IMG/VR virus record: IMGVR_UViG_3300017767_000001
Span: 30,591-94,590 of that record
Source: a virus
Direction: 5' to 3' (one strand)
Length of the DNA stretch: 64,000 nucleotides
The notes below the pieces were generated by a model, which ran no database searches, had not been told where the DNA came from, and saw only the letters and a list, made by a program, of their open reading frames with translations. The translations under genes were made by a program, and so were the position numbers. This document shows positions 27,825-37,219 of the stretch, one piece after another (the first letter of the stretch is position 1; each line of letters starts with the position of its first letter).

Positions 27825-29681
27825 ATGGCTCATTCTCGTACATCTCCCTCATTGCCAGTACCTGCTTACGCAGATCCTGCTGATCAATACTCCATTCCGG
27901 TCCTCCGGAATGGAATTCAGTATATCTATGATAAACAGGGCGGGGCATTTGGTACGGGCGAGTGGGAGGCACAAGTTAGTAAAAATGTAACTGTTGTTAC
28001 AAAAGTTACTGACCAGTCGTACGAGCATGAAAATAATCAAACTACAGCAGTTCCTCATAAACCGAACGAAGAACTGCTTACAATACCTGAAATTGATACA
28101 AATTTTACTTCTCTTAAGAAAGGTCTTGTAGGTCTTGAAAAAGAGCTAAAATATTTTGCACACGACTTAGATGTAAAGATAGGAACTGCTCAAGGAGCTG
28201 CAAATGCTGCTGGCACTACAGCAAATAGTGCAGTTGCTAGTAAAATGTCAATATCGGGGGGTACTTTTTTAGGCCCTATACAGTTAAGTGGAGGAGTAGC
28301 TATCCCCTTAGGGGATAATAGCCAGTATTTTGTACACAGTAATTGGGTACAGACAGAGCTACAAAGTTTGAGTGTAGATTTAGCTCCACGCACTGGTCTC
28401 ACAAAAAATTTAGGAAGTAGTTCCAATGCTTGGAATAATTTGCATATTAAAGGTGATATTCTTCCTGTAGGAACTATAAGTAGTACTTTTAAAGATGATA
28501 ATGATAACACAATTAGTGTTCGTCCAGCAAATCTTGGAAGCCAAAATCAAGCATTCGATAAATTATTTGTAAAAGATGCAGTATTTTCTGGTAATACAAT
28601 CACAATTGGAGAAGCTTCTTTATCTTCAACTTCTGGGGGCGGAGTTCTTTTACCCTTAAATAGTTCCGTAGGAACAGAAGATAATGAAATTCCTGCAAAC
28701 TTTGCTAACACTCTTATAGAGGAAAGATTTGCTGAAAATGCTACAGAGGTTTTAAGAAAAAATTTCCAAGTATCCGGGCAAGTTTCTTTCTTGGACCCAG
28801 TAAAATTATTTTCAAATGGAACAGTAGGAATTGTAAATGCTACAAACGGAACTGAAGGTTTTGTAGGATTTGCTGCGGCAGGAGCAACTGCTCCTAACAG
28901 TGTTCCAGTAGCTATACACGGACTTGTAAATGGTTTTTCAAATCTTACCTCTGGCAGTCTTGTATACTTAAATAATTCTGGTGGAGTTACTCAAACAAAA
29001 AGTAGTACAACCATAAAAATAGGTGTAGCAACTTCTACTACTGAAATATTTTTATTTAGTAGCTCTTCTATAGATACTTATGTATTAAATGAGTTAAAAA
29101 TAGATAGATCAGATTTGTCTGTTATTAACTCCACCCCTTCAGGAAATGGCGTTCTAAACTATAATAGTTTTACTGGGGTTTTCTCTATGACATTTCCTGA
29201 CTTGAGCACTTTTGCTACTCAAACTTTTGTTAATAATCAAATAAATACTTTAGTAGATGGAGCTCCAGGAACTTTAGATACTTTAAATGAGCTAGCAGCT
29301 GCACTTAATGATAATGAAAATTTTGCAAGTTCTATAACTCAAAGTTTGGTATTGAAGGCTCCTTTGTCTAACCCTGCTTTTACAGGGGTCCCCACTGCAC
29401 CTACCCCTGCTACAACAAGTAATGATACTACAGTAGCAACAACTGCGTTTGTTAAACAGCAAGCAGGTTCTCAAACTTTAGGCGGACTAACAGATGTAAC
29501 AATAACTAGCCCACAGCAAAATCAAGTAATCGCATATGATAGTTCTACTAACGCTTTTCGTAACGTAAATCAATCAGGAGTTGGTGGTGCTGGAGGTACT
29601 GTAAATTTTGTAGTTGATGGGGGTACTGCTACAAGCGTATCTAGTGATGTAATAATATTTCTTGATGGGGGCTCTGCATAA
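27825..29681 (+). CDS. Tail fibre protein with LNELAAALNDN fibre module
   Basis: The 618-residue product has a unique N-terminal domain of about 90 residues, then a helical segment rich in Ala and Lys, then beta-rich fibre sequence. Near its end it carries the module LDTLNELAAALNDN plus TTVATTAFVKQ, which recurs in the two large fibres at 29681 and 34430. Its last codon overlaps the next ATG by one base (TAATG). Probably one of several fibre subunits that assemble together. Confidence 0.7.
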   Translation: MAHSRTSPSLPVPAYADPADQYSIPVLRNGIQYIYDKQGGAFGTGEWEAQVSKNVTVVTKVTDQSYEHENNQTTAVPHKPNEELLTIPEIDTNFTSLKKGLVGLEKELKYFAHDLDVKIGTAQGAANAAGTTANSAVASKMSISGGTFLGPIQLSGGVAIPLGDNSQYFVHSNWVQTELQSLSVDLAPRTGLTKNLGSSSNAWNNLHIKGDILPVGTISSTFKDDNDNTISVRPANLGSQNQAFDKLFVKDAVFSGNTITIGEASLSSTSGGGVLLPLNSSVGTEDNEIPANFANTLIEERFAENATEVLRKNFQVSGQVSFLDPVKLFSNGTVGIVNATNGTEGFVGFAAAGATAPNSVPVAIHGLVNGFSNLTSGSLVYLNNSGGVTQTKSSTTIKIGVATSTTEIFLFSSSSIDTYVLNELKIDRSDLSVINSTPSGNGVLNYNSFTGVFSMTFPDLSTFATQTFVNNQINTLVDGAPGTLDTLNELAAALNDNENFASSITQSLVLKAPLSNPAFTGVPTAPTPATTSNDTTVATTAFVKQQAGSQTLGGLTDVTITSPQQNQVIAYDSSTNAFRNVNQSGVGGAGGTVNFVVDGGTATSVSSDVIIFLDGGSA

Positions 29682-32578
29682 TGGTAGCACGAATACAAAT
29701 AAGACGGGACACTTCAGCAGACTGGACTAGTACTAACCCTACTTTGAGCCAAGGCGAGCTAGGGTATGAAACTAATACTGATAAGTTTAAAATAGGTGAT
29801 GGAGCAACTACTTGGAATAATTTAGGGTATGTAATTTATACTCCCTCTTTTTCAGATATATTAAATAAACCTACCACGGTAGCCGGGTATGGTATTACAG
29901 ATGCTCTTACAAGCGTAGCTTTTAATCAACTTACAGCAAAACCTACAACGGTAGCCGGGTATGGTATTACAGATGCTCTTACAAGCGTAGCTTTTAGTGA
30001 CTTAACTTCTACTCCTAATACCCTATCTGGTTATGGTATTGTTGATGCTTTTAGCGGGGCTTTTTCTGCTTTAACAAATAAACCTAATACTATAGCAGGA
30101 TATGGTATTACAGATGCTTTTAATGGAACTTTTAGCGCTCTTACAGGTAAGCCAACAACGGTAGCTGGATATGGTATTACAGATGCTTTTGATGGAGCAT
30201 TTAGTTCACTTACAAATAAGCCAACTACAATAATTGGATATGGTATTACAGATGCTTTTAATGGAACCTTTAGTGCTCTTACAGGTACGCCAACAACAAT
30301 TGCAGGGTATGGTATTACAGATGCTTTTAATGGAACCTTTAGTGCTCTTACAGGAAAACCCACCACTCTAGCAGGATACTCTATTTCAGATGCTGCTCCT
30401 ATTGCTTCCCCTAGTTTTACAGGAGTTCCTGCAGCGCCTACTCCCGCACTTGCAACAAATACTACTCAGCTTGCAACCACAGCATTTGTAACTAGTAAAG
30501 TACAAGAAGCAGTAGGAACGTCTCAAAAAATATATTTTCAAGATAATGCTCCTACTTCTTTCTCCGCATTTGATGAAATTTGGATAGATACTAATTCCGG
30601 AGCATTATACAAACAGGTAGCAGGAACAACAATAGCTCCCTTAGATAGTAGATTTGTTTCAAATTCTTCTAGTAGTATTACAATTCCTGCTCAAGGAGCT
30701 TCAGATACCAGATTAGTTCTTTCTACAGGACTGCCAACGGGAACTGTAGATATAGACCCTCCTTTATTTTTAGAAGCATTTAGTAGTACAGGAGTAAACG
30801 TCCCAACAATTGGAGTAGTTACCTACCACGATAATACTACACAATCGGTAAATCAAAATTCTTTTACACGTTCATCCGGTAACGCATTTGATAAGAAAGT
30901 AAAAAGTTTTACATATACATCAGAAGGAACTTCAAACTCTAGTACTTCTCATATTACTTTGACTGTTTCGGGGGTTCCTGAGTGGCAAATACAAGAGTCT
31001 CATGTACAAGCAAAAATAGATGCAATAATTGACTCTGCTCCCGGAGCTCTCGATACTCTAAATGAATTAGCCGCAGCAATAAATGATGATGCTAGTTTTG
31101 CTTCAACAGTTACTAATAATCTTTCTTTAAAAGCACCTCTAGCATCCCCAGCACTCACAGGAACACCAACAGCCCCTACAGCAACAGCAGGTACAAATAG
31201 TACTCAAATTGCAACAACTGCTTTTGTAAATAATAAAATTGAATTAACTGATTTAAGTGTTACACAAAACTCATCCTCTGGAACAGGGGCTTTAAGTTAT
31301 AACAATTCTACAGGTGTATTTTCGTACACTCCCCCTGCAAGCGTAAATTTTGCAAACCTTACAGGTAAACCTACTACAGTATCAGGGTACGGTATTACTG
31401 ATGCACTTACTACAGGTGCAGATGCAGATATTGGTAGTAATGATTTTATTACTACAGGCAAAGTTTATTTTGCAAATATGTTTTCACAGGTTGCAAATCT
31501 TCCTAGTGCTACTACATATCATGGTATGTTTGCTCATGTACATGCTACAGGTGCTGCTTATTTTGCTCATGGAGGTAATTGGGTACGGCTAGCAAATCAA
31601 TCAGAAGTATTTAGTGGTGCATTTAGCTCACTTACAGGCAGGCCGACTACTCTTACAGGGTATGGTATTACAGATGCTGCACCTTTAGCTAGTCCAACTT
31701 TTACAGGAACGCCTTCAGGGCCTACAGCTACTAGCGGTACAAACACAACTCAGTTTGCAACAACAGCTTTTGTTCAATCAGCAATATCAGGATTTAGTGC
31801 TGGAGCAAATGTATCTGTATCTGGTAGCGCTCCTAGTAGTCCTTCTGCAGGAGATTTATGGTTTGATGACGATGCTCTTGTACTTTATGTTTATTATGCG
31901 GATGGAAGCTCAAACCAGTGGGTACAAACTAACCCAAGTTCTGTAGACCCAAGTGGTTTTGATGGGGCATTTAGTAGTTTATCGGGCAAGCCCACTACTC
32001 TTACAGGGTATGGTATTACAGATGCAGCAGCGGCAAACTCTCCTACGTTTACAGGAACACCCGTTGCTCCCACAGCAAGCAGTGGAACAAATACTACTCA
32101 GCTTGCAACTACAGCATTTGTACAACAAGAAGTATCTTCAGCAGGAGGGTATAATAATGCAAATGTAGATACTCACCTAAATAGAGGTACAGCAAACACA
32201 GGAGAGATATTAAGTTATAATGGTAGTGATTATGACTGGATAGCACAACAAACACAAGAATTTATTAAAGCATATCGCTTTAATGATACTTTAGCAACGA
32301 ATACTGGGACTAAAAGATTATATCTACAAAAGGGATATAGCTTGAAAAAAGTTCATGCTTATGTTGACACTGCCCCAGCAGGTTCAAATGTAAATTTAAC
32401 TATAAAAAAGAATGGATCAAATTTACAAAATATAAGTGTTTTAGCGGGACAAACAACTGCTAGCTTAACTTCTTTGTCTCATTCGATTACTGCAAATGAC
32501 TATTTAACAATTGATATAACTCAGGTAGGCTCTTCAACAGCGGGCGAAAATTTATACCTAGTGTTTACATTTAACTAA
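29681..32578 (+). CDS. Long tail fibre with GYGITDA repeats
   Basis: The 965-residue product starts with MVARIQIRRDTSADW and GELGYETNTDKFKIGDG, the N-terminal module common in phage fibre and tropism proteins. Then come eight tandem repeats of 23 residues of the type F..LTGKPTT.AGYGITDA (nt 29865-30400) and three more single copies further on. This is the phage fibre repeat of lambda Stf and T4 gp37 relatives. It also has LNELAAAINDD and TNTTQ.ATTAFV modules, and a PSATTYHGMFAHVHATGAAY module shared with the protein at 34430. The last 100 residues form a globular beta domain. It is likely a trimeric fibre. Confidence 0.85.
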   Translation: MVARIQIRRDTSADWTSTNPTLSQGELGYETNTDKFKIGDGATTWNNLGYVIYTPSFSDILNKPTTVAGYGITDALTSVAFNQLTAKPTTVAGYGITDALTSVAFSDLTSTPNTLSGYGIVDAFSGAFSALTNKPNTIAGYGITDAFNGTFSALTGKPTTVAGYGITDAFDGAFSSLTNKPTTIIGYGITDAFNGTFSALTGTPTTIAGYGITDAFNGTFSALTGKPTTLAGYSISDAAPIASPSFTGVPAAPTPALATNTTQLATTAFVTSKVQEAVGTSQKIYFQDNAPTSFSAFDEIWIDTNSGALYKQVAGTTIAPLDSRFVSNSSSSITIPAQGASDTRLVLSTGLPTGTVDIDPPLFLEAFSSTGVNVPTIGVVTYHDNTTQSVNQNSFTRSSGNAFDKKVKSFTYTSEGTSNSSTSHITLTVSGVPEWQIQESHVQAKIDAIIDSAPGALDTLNELAAAINDDASFASTVTNNLSLKAPLASPALTGTPTAPTATAGTNSTQIATTAFVNNKIELTDLSVTQNSSSGTGALSYNNSTGVFSYTPPASVNFANLTGKPTTVSGYGITDALTTGADADIGSNDFITTGKVYFANMFSQVANLPSATTYHGMFAHVHATGAAYFAHGGNWVRLANQSEVFSGAFSSLTGRPTTLTGYGITDAAPLASPTFTGTPSGPTATSGTNTTQFATTAFVQSAISGFSAGANVSVSGSAPSSPSAGDLWFDDDALVLYVYYADGSSNQWVQTNPSSVDPSGFDGAFSSLSGKPTTLTGYGITDAAAANSPTFTGTPVAPTASSGTNTTQLATTAFVQQEVSSAGGYNNANVDTHLNRGTANTGEILSYNGSDYDWIAQQTQEFIKAYRFNDTLATNTGTKRLYLQKGYSLKKVHAYVDTAPAGSNVNLTIKKNGSNLQNISVLAGQTTASLTSLSHSITANDYLTIDITQVGSSTAGENLYLVFTFN
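29865..30400 (+). repeat. Tandem 69-bp fibre repeats
   Basis: Eight in-frame units of about 69 bp each encode GYGITDA-type fibre repeats (one is GYGIVDA and one GYSISDA). Blocks such as GGTATTACAGATGCTTTTAATGG are nearly identical between units, so the DNA is prone to unequal recombination. Confidence 0.9.
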
Positions 32579-32589
32579 GGAGAAAATAT

Positions 32590-33843
32590 ATGTATGCTAA
32601 ATTAGTATTCCCCGGCGACACCAAAACAGGGGAGCAGGTTAGGGACATTGTAAGGCTAATTACAAGCTCTACATCAAGTACTGCAAGCCTTTCAGGACTT
32701 GAGTTTATTACAACCGCACAATCTACAGTATCAGGCGGAAATAGCGGATGGAGTTTACACTCTAGTTCGCCTTCTATTCCAAGTTCGGGGACCGCTGTAA
32801 GTGCAGCAGACTCAAACTTTACACTAGAAGCTCCGTGTGTAACGAGTGGAAAGACAAAGTACTGCAGTATTCATGTAAATGGAAGCTGGACTCATGCGGC
32901 TGCAACTCATACTGGAGATGACTTTGCATTTACAGTGGCAAGTATTATAGATCCTGGTGCTGCTACCGAATTGATCAGTAATGGCTATAGTGGTACGAGT
33001 TCTAGTTATGGCGAAAACTATGGAATCTGCGGAAATACAGAGCATTCAGATCAAGGAATTCACATCTTTGCAGATAACCGAAGAATTATTATTCATGGAA
33101 AAGATGGAAAAAACCATACTGTAACATTAATTAATGGAGAATTTGCTGAAACCGATACCACAACTCGATATACTCTTGTTCCTCAAGCTCAAATGTGTTT
33201 AAGTAGTATGTATCATATTTCAGATCTAAGAAATGTTAGTTATCGAGGAGATACTTATACTCCTTGGGACGGCTTTAGCTATACAGTTCCTTTTATTAGC
33301 TTTTTAGAGTCAATGTACTCTTATCAAAGTGGTTGGACTGGAAAAATAAGATTTACAGGGTGGCATCAATACAACGATAGAGCTAGCTACGGTGGAAAAT
33401 GCCGTTATCGTAGCCGTATTGACGATGGAACTCAATATGGAGATTCAACTTTAGAGTCCTCTAGTGGCTACGGAAGAGCACATATGGGGTATGAAATGCT
33501 TGATTGGCCTCAAATTTATATGTTCGGACCAAATCAATATAACCAAGGATGGAATGATAACTCTAATTATGATAGTAGATTTGGAAGAGCTGCCTCAGGT
33601 GCTGTAGAGTATGATTCAAGTGGAAATGCAGGACTTGCTTTGTACAAAATGTGGTGGTCATCCCCTTCTTGCTGGAATTCAGATAAACAAGTTTTTTCTG
33701 ATCTTTGTAATATTTGGAGATGTGCAGGCGGTCTAGGATCAGATGGGGATACTGTAACTATTGGTAGCGATACTTATGTTTACTTACAGCAAAATACTGC
33801 AACTCCTGATACTCTCGGCGGATTTTTAATTAAAAGGACTTAA
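32590..33843 (+). CDS. Putative virion protein of unknown family
   Basis: The 417-residue product has a short N-terminal segment (MYAKLVFPGDTKTGEQVRDI) that looks like an attachment domain. A Ser/Thr-rich linker and a large globular domain follow, rich in Tyr, Trp, Gly and Asp, with six or more Cys residues. The domain composition resembles receptor-binding or sugar-binding heads, but I recognise no family. AAGGAG precedes the ATG by 6 bases. It lies within the fibre operon, so a virion role is likely. Confidence 0.55.
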   Translation: MYAKLVFPGDTKTGEQVRDIVRLITSSTSSTASLSGLEFITTAQSTVSGGNSGWSLHSSSPSIPSSGTAVSAADSNFTLEAPCVTSGKTKYCSIHVNGSWTHAAATHTGDDFAFTVASIIDPGAATELISNGYSGTSSSYGENYGICGNTEHSDQGIHIFADNRRIIIHGKDGKNHTVTLINGEFAETDTTTRYTLVPQAQMCLSSMYHISDLRNVSYRGDTYTPWDGFSYTVPFISFLESMYSYQSGWTGKIRFTGWHQYNDRASYGGKCRYRSRIDDGTQYGDSTLESSSGYGRAHMGYEMLDWPQIYMFGPNQYNQGWNDNSNYDSRFGRAASGAVEYDSSGNAGLALYKMWWSSPSCWNSDKQVFSDLCNIWRCAGGLGSDGDTVTIGSDTYVYLQQNTATPDTLGGFLIKRT

Positions 33844-33845
33844 TT

Positions 33846-34169
33846 ATGGCTGCTTTACAAATTACTTACGGAGGATCTTCATATAATGTCACACGACTAG
33901 ACGTGCAAGATACTACTACGCCCTCTCAGGTTCTTTTACAGGGGGCGCAAAATTTATTTACAAATAATACTGCGCGGCTAGATGTACAAGATACAGTTTC
34001 TCCTTCTCCAACTTTTGCACAAAATGCACAAAAATTATTTGAAAACAATACTACACGATTAGATATTCAAGAACCTATAAGCCCTAATCGTGTGTTTATT
34101 CAAGGAGGGGTTGCGAGTCCTAATGCACAGACAACAGGGGCTCCAGCATCAAAAGAAAGCTGGGAGTAA
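33846..34169 (+). CDS. Small protein made of three 27-residue repeats
   Basis: After 16 residues the 107-residue product consists of three imperfect repeats of RLDVQDT..P....Q.AQ.LF.NNT (period 27), the last ending in a short Ser/Ala/Thr tail. The function is unknown. Its place among fibre genes suggests a small virion or fibre-associated protein, perhaps one that binds repeats or trimers. Confidence 0.6.
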   Translation: MAALQITYGGSSYNVTRLDVQDTTTPSQVLLQGAQNLFTNNTARLDVQDTVSPSPTFAQNAQKLFENNTTRLDIQEPISPNRVFIQGGVASPNAQTTGAPASKESWE

Positions 34170-34171
34170 TC

Positions 34172-34420
34172 ATGAACTTGACAAAAACATATACAAATTC
34201 TGACGACAAAATAACTCATGTAGAGATAACTCTTTCTCACATAGAAGATGAAGTAACAACATCAGTATCGGATATATTTGAATTAAGGGAGCCTTTAGAT
34301 TCAATTACTGAGACTGAAGCAATAATGGGTGTGGGAATCTGGTGGGCACAATTACGTGCTTTACAAAAAGCACTACAAACAAAATTAAGTCTTGTATCCC
34401 ACACGGAGACGGTAGTTTAG
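34172..34420 (+). CDS. Small hypothetical protein
   Basis: This is an 82-residue product starting 2 bases after the previous stop. It is acidic and Thr-rich at the start, with a helix containing VGIWWAQLRALQKALQTK near the end. No family is recognised. Tight spacing on both sides (9 bases to the next ATG, with AGGAG) supports it. Confidence 0.6.
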   Translation: MNLTKTYTNSDDKITHVEITLSHIEDEVTTSVSDIFELREPLDSITETEAIMGVGIWWAQLRALQKALQTKLSLVSHTETVV

Positions 34421-34429
34421 GAGTAGATA

Positions 34430-37210
34430 ATGGCCTATAATTTTCCAAACAGTCCAAGCAATGGAGATACCGTTACAGTAAACGGTGTTGTCTATACTTA
34501 TATTTCAGCAGACAATGCTTGGAAAACGGGCACTGGTTTAAGTCCTGCTATACTTAGCAATGGAACTGTTCCTAGTCTCGGTACTGGTATTACTGCAGCA
34601 GAAGTAAGAACTCTTATTGGAGCAGGGACTAGTAGTGTAGATATAAGCTCTATTGGCGGAGATATAATTCCAGACGGAAATGAAACTCGAGACTTGGGCT
34701 CAAGTACAAATAAATTTAAAGATCTACACTTAAGTGGTACAAGTATAAATCTTGGCAACCAAACTATCTCCGCGGATAGTAGTAATATAATTGTAGGTCA
34801 ATTAAAAATTGGTAGTGGAAATAATCAAGTAACTCTTAGTGGCGGTACAAATAATACTTTACAGATTGGAAATACTGCCGCCTTTAGTGGCGCATTTAGT
34901 GATCTCAGCGGTAAGCCAACAACTATATCAGGATACGGAATTACAGATGCATTTGATGGAGTTTTTGCTTCTCTTTCTAGCAAACCAACAACTATATCAG
35001 GATACGGAATTACAGATGCGCTTACTTTAGGAACATCATCTACAACTGCACTTGCAGGTAACACTGCTTTATTTAGTGGTGCATTTAGCGCTCTTACAGG
35101 TAAACCTAATACTATTGCAGGATATGGTATTACCGATGCATTTAACGGCGCATTTAGTGCTCTTACAGGTAAACCCACTACTATAGCAGGATATGGTATT
35201 ACCGATGCCGCATCTACAAGTGCAGATATTGATATTGGTAGTAATGATTTTATTACAACAGGTAAAGTTTTATTTGCAAATATGTATTCAGCGCTTTCCA
35301 ATTTACCTAGCGCTACAACTTATCACGGTATGTTTGCACACGTACATGCTACAGGGGCTGCATACTTTGCACACGGCGGAAACTGGATAGAACTCGCAAA
35401 CAAAAGTTATGTAGATACTCAAGTTTCTGCTCTTGTAGACTCTGCACCTGCAACTTTAAATACTTTGAATGAGCTTGCAGCTGCATTAAATGATGATGCT
35501 AGTTTTTCTACAACAGTTACAAATAGTTTAGCTGTAAAAGCACCTCTTGCAAGTCCTGCACTTAGTGGTATACCGAGCGCCCCAACAGCATCGAGCGGTA
35601 CAAATACTACTCAAATAGCTACTACTGCATTTGTAACAGCAGCAGTAGCGGGAGCTTCTGGAACATATAATAACGCAGCAGTAGATACTCATTTAAATAC
35701 AGGCACTGCTTCTACAAATGAAGTACTCTCTTGGACTGGCAGTGATTATGACTGGGTAGCACAGTCTGGTGGCGGTGGTGGTGCTTCGGTGAGCACTTCT
35801 GATGCGGCACCAAGTAGTCCGAGTGCAGGAGATCTGTGGTACAATACAAGTGCTGGTGGATTATTTGTGTATTATCAAGATGCAAACTCCTCTCAATGGG
35901 TGGAAATTGTAGGTAAAACAGGTGCTACAGGTGCTACAGGTGCTACAGGTGCTGCGGGGTCTAGTGCTGCAATAACTCGTTATGCTAATGTTGCAGGCTT
36001 TCCAGGAAGTCCTACTGCCGCTGATTTAGCTTATGCAAATGATACAAATACTTTATATTTATATAATGGGTCTGCATGGGAAATAGTAGCCTCTGGAAAT
36101 GACGAAAGTCCTGTAATTCTTACAGAACCTCCTACAAGCACTCAAAGTTTGACTGGGGGAGCTACGTCAACAGTAACAATGGTAGCACAAGATCCAGAAG
36201 GTTTTGATATTCAATATGGTATTGCTTACAAAACTACAGGCAATGCACGGCCTACTCAATTATCAGCAGATACAACTATAAATCAAACTACCGGAGTATT
36301 TACTCTCACTGCTAGTAGTAATTCCTCTCACGCAGGAAGTTTCAAAGCACGATTAAGTGCATCTGATGGAGCAAGAACTACAACTCGTTTTGTTGATTTT
36401 GACTTATCTTTTTATGACTTTACTATATCGCCTGCTGTTAGCGGACAATCAACCTGGACCTTAGCAAGTGGAGCTTTAACTTTAGATACTGCACAAGTTT
36501 ACACAATTACTCCTACTTCAAACATGAATATAAATGCAAAAATGTGGGGAGCTGGCGGATCAACTACAGGTACTAGTGCGGGAGGGGCTGGAGGTTACGC
36601 AAGCGGTACGATTGCTCTTACTGGAGGTACAAGCTATAAAATTCGAGTCGGGTCCCAAACTGGAGGGGGCACGGGAGGTTCAGGTACCGGTGGCGGCTAT
36701 TCTGGTATTTTTGTAACGAGCGAAACTCACGCAAATTCTGTAATTATTGCTGGTGGCGGGGGTGGTGGAATTACTCAATACAGTGTTACTCAACAAGCTG
36801 CTGCGGGGGGAGGTGCTTCTGGTCAAACAGGAGGTGTTAGTGGTTCTGGTGCTGGGGGCGGGGGTACTCAAAGTGCAGGGGGTGCGGGCGCTTCTGAAGG
36901 AGCTACTCGGGGAGGTACCGCAGGTAGTGCTCTTACAGGCGGTGTAGGTAATTCTGCTGGTAGTTATGGCGGAGGCGGTGGTGGCTCCGGTTACTATGGT
37001 GGAGGCGGTGGTGCCTCCCGTATAGGGGGTGACGGAGGAAACAATGGAATGGGCGGTGGTGGCTCTGGTTATATTGGACACTCAAGTGTATCTAACGGAG
37101 TGAATACTGCTGGAAATTTAGGAACCCCAGGAAACAGTTCGGATAGTGCAAGAGGCACTGCAGGTAATCCAGCAGTCGCTGGAAAAGTAGTAATTTCTGC
37201 AAGTTCATAG
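34430..37210 (+). CDS. Adhesin array member 1: fibre repeats, Ig-like domain, glycine-rich tip
   Basis: The 926-residue product opens with the array N-terminal tag (YNFPNSPSNGDTVTVNGVVY.Y). It then has five GYGITDA fibre repeats, the PSATTYHGMFAHVHATGAAY module, an LNELAAALNDD module, an SPSAGDLWY module and a short GATGATGATG run. Next comes an Ig/cadherin-like domain (about 560-660, with DPEG and SSHAGSFKARLSASDG). The C-terminal domain of about 220 residues is very glycine-rich, with runs such as AGGGGGG and GGYSGG. Such domains occur at the tips of T-even gp38-like adhesins. It combines features of both the long fibre at 29681 and the array proteins downstream. Confidence 0.8.
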   Translation: MAYNFPNSPSNGDTVTVNGVVYTYISADNAWKTGTGLSPAILSNGTVPSLGTGITAAEVRTLIGAGTSSVDISSIGGDIIPDGNETRDLGSSTNKFKDLHLSGTSINLGNQTISADSSNIIVGQLKIGSGNNQVTLSGGTNNTLQIGNTAAFSGAFSDLSGKPTTISGYGITDAFDGVFASLSSKPTTISGYGITDALTLGTSSTTALAGNTALFSGAFSALTGKPNTIAGYGITDAFNGAFSALTGKPTTIAGYGITDAASTSADIDIGSNDFITTGKVLFANMYSALSNLPSATTYHGMFAHVHATGAAYFAHGGNWIELANKSYVDTQVSALVDSAPATLNTLNELAAALNDDASFSTTVTNSLAVKAPLASPALSGIPSAPTASSGTNTTQIATTAFVTAAVAGASGTYNNAAVDTHLNTGTASTNEVLSWTGSDYDWVAQSGGGGGASVSTSDAAPSSPSAGDLWYNTSAGGLFVYYQDANSSQWVEIVGKTGATGATGATGAAGSSAAITRYANVAGFPGSPTAADLAYANDTNTLYLYNGSAWEIVASGNDESPVILTEPPTSTQSLTGGATSTVTMVAQDPEGFDIQYGIAYKTTGNARPTQLSADTTINQTTGVFTLTASSNSSHAGSFKARLSASDGARTTTRFVDFDLSFYDFTISPAVSGQSTWTLASGALTLDTAQVYTITPTSNMNINAKMWGAGGSTTGTSAGGAGGYASGTIALTGGTSYKIRVGSQTGGGTGGSGTGGGYSGIFVTSETHANSVIIAGGGGGGITQYSVTQQAAAGGGASGQTGGVSGSGAGGGGTQSAGGAGASEGATRGGTAGSALTGGVGNSAGSYGGGGGGSGYYGGGGGASRIGGDGGNNGMGGGGSGYIGHSSVSNGVNTAGNLGTPGNSSDSARGTAGNPAVAGKVVISASS

Positions 37211-37219
37211 GAGTAAACA

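Noticed and set aside
29865-30400. Possible CRISPR array
   Set aside because: The repeats are contiguous in-frame coding units of a fibre gene, with no spacers of unrelated sequence.
34177-34205. Promoter-like TTGACA within the gene at 34172
   Set aside because: No TATAAT-like box lies at 16-18 bases, and it is inside a coding sequence.
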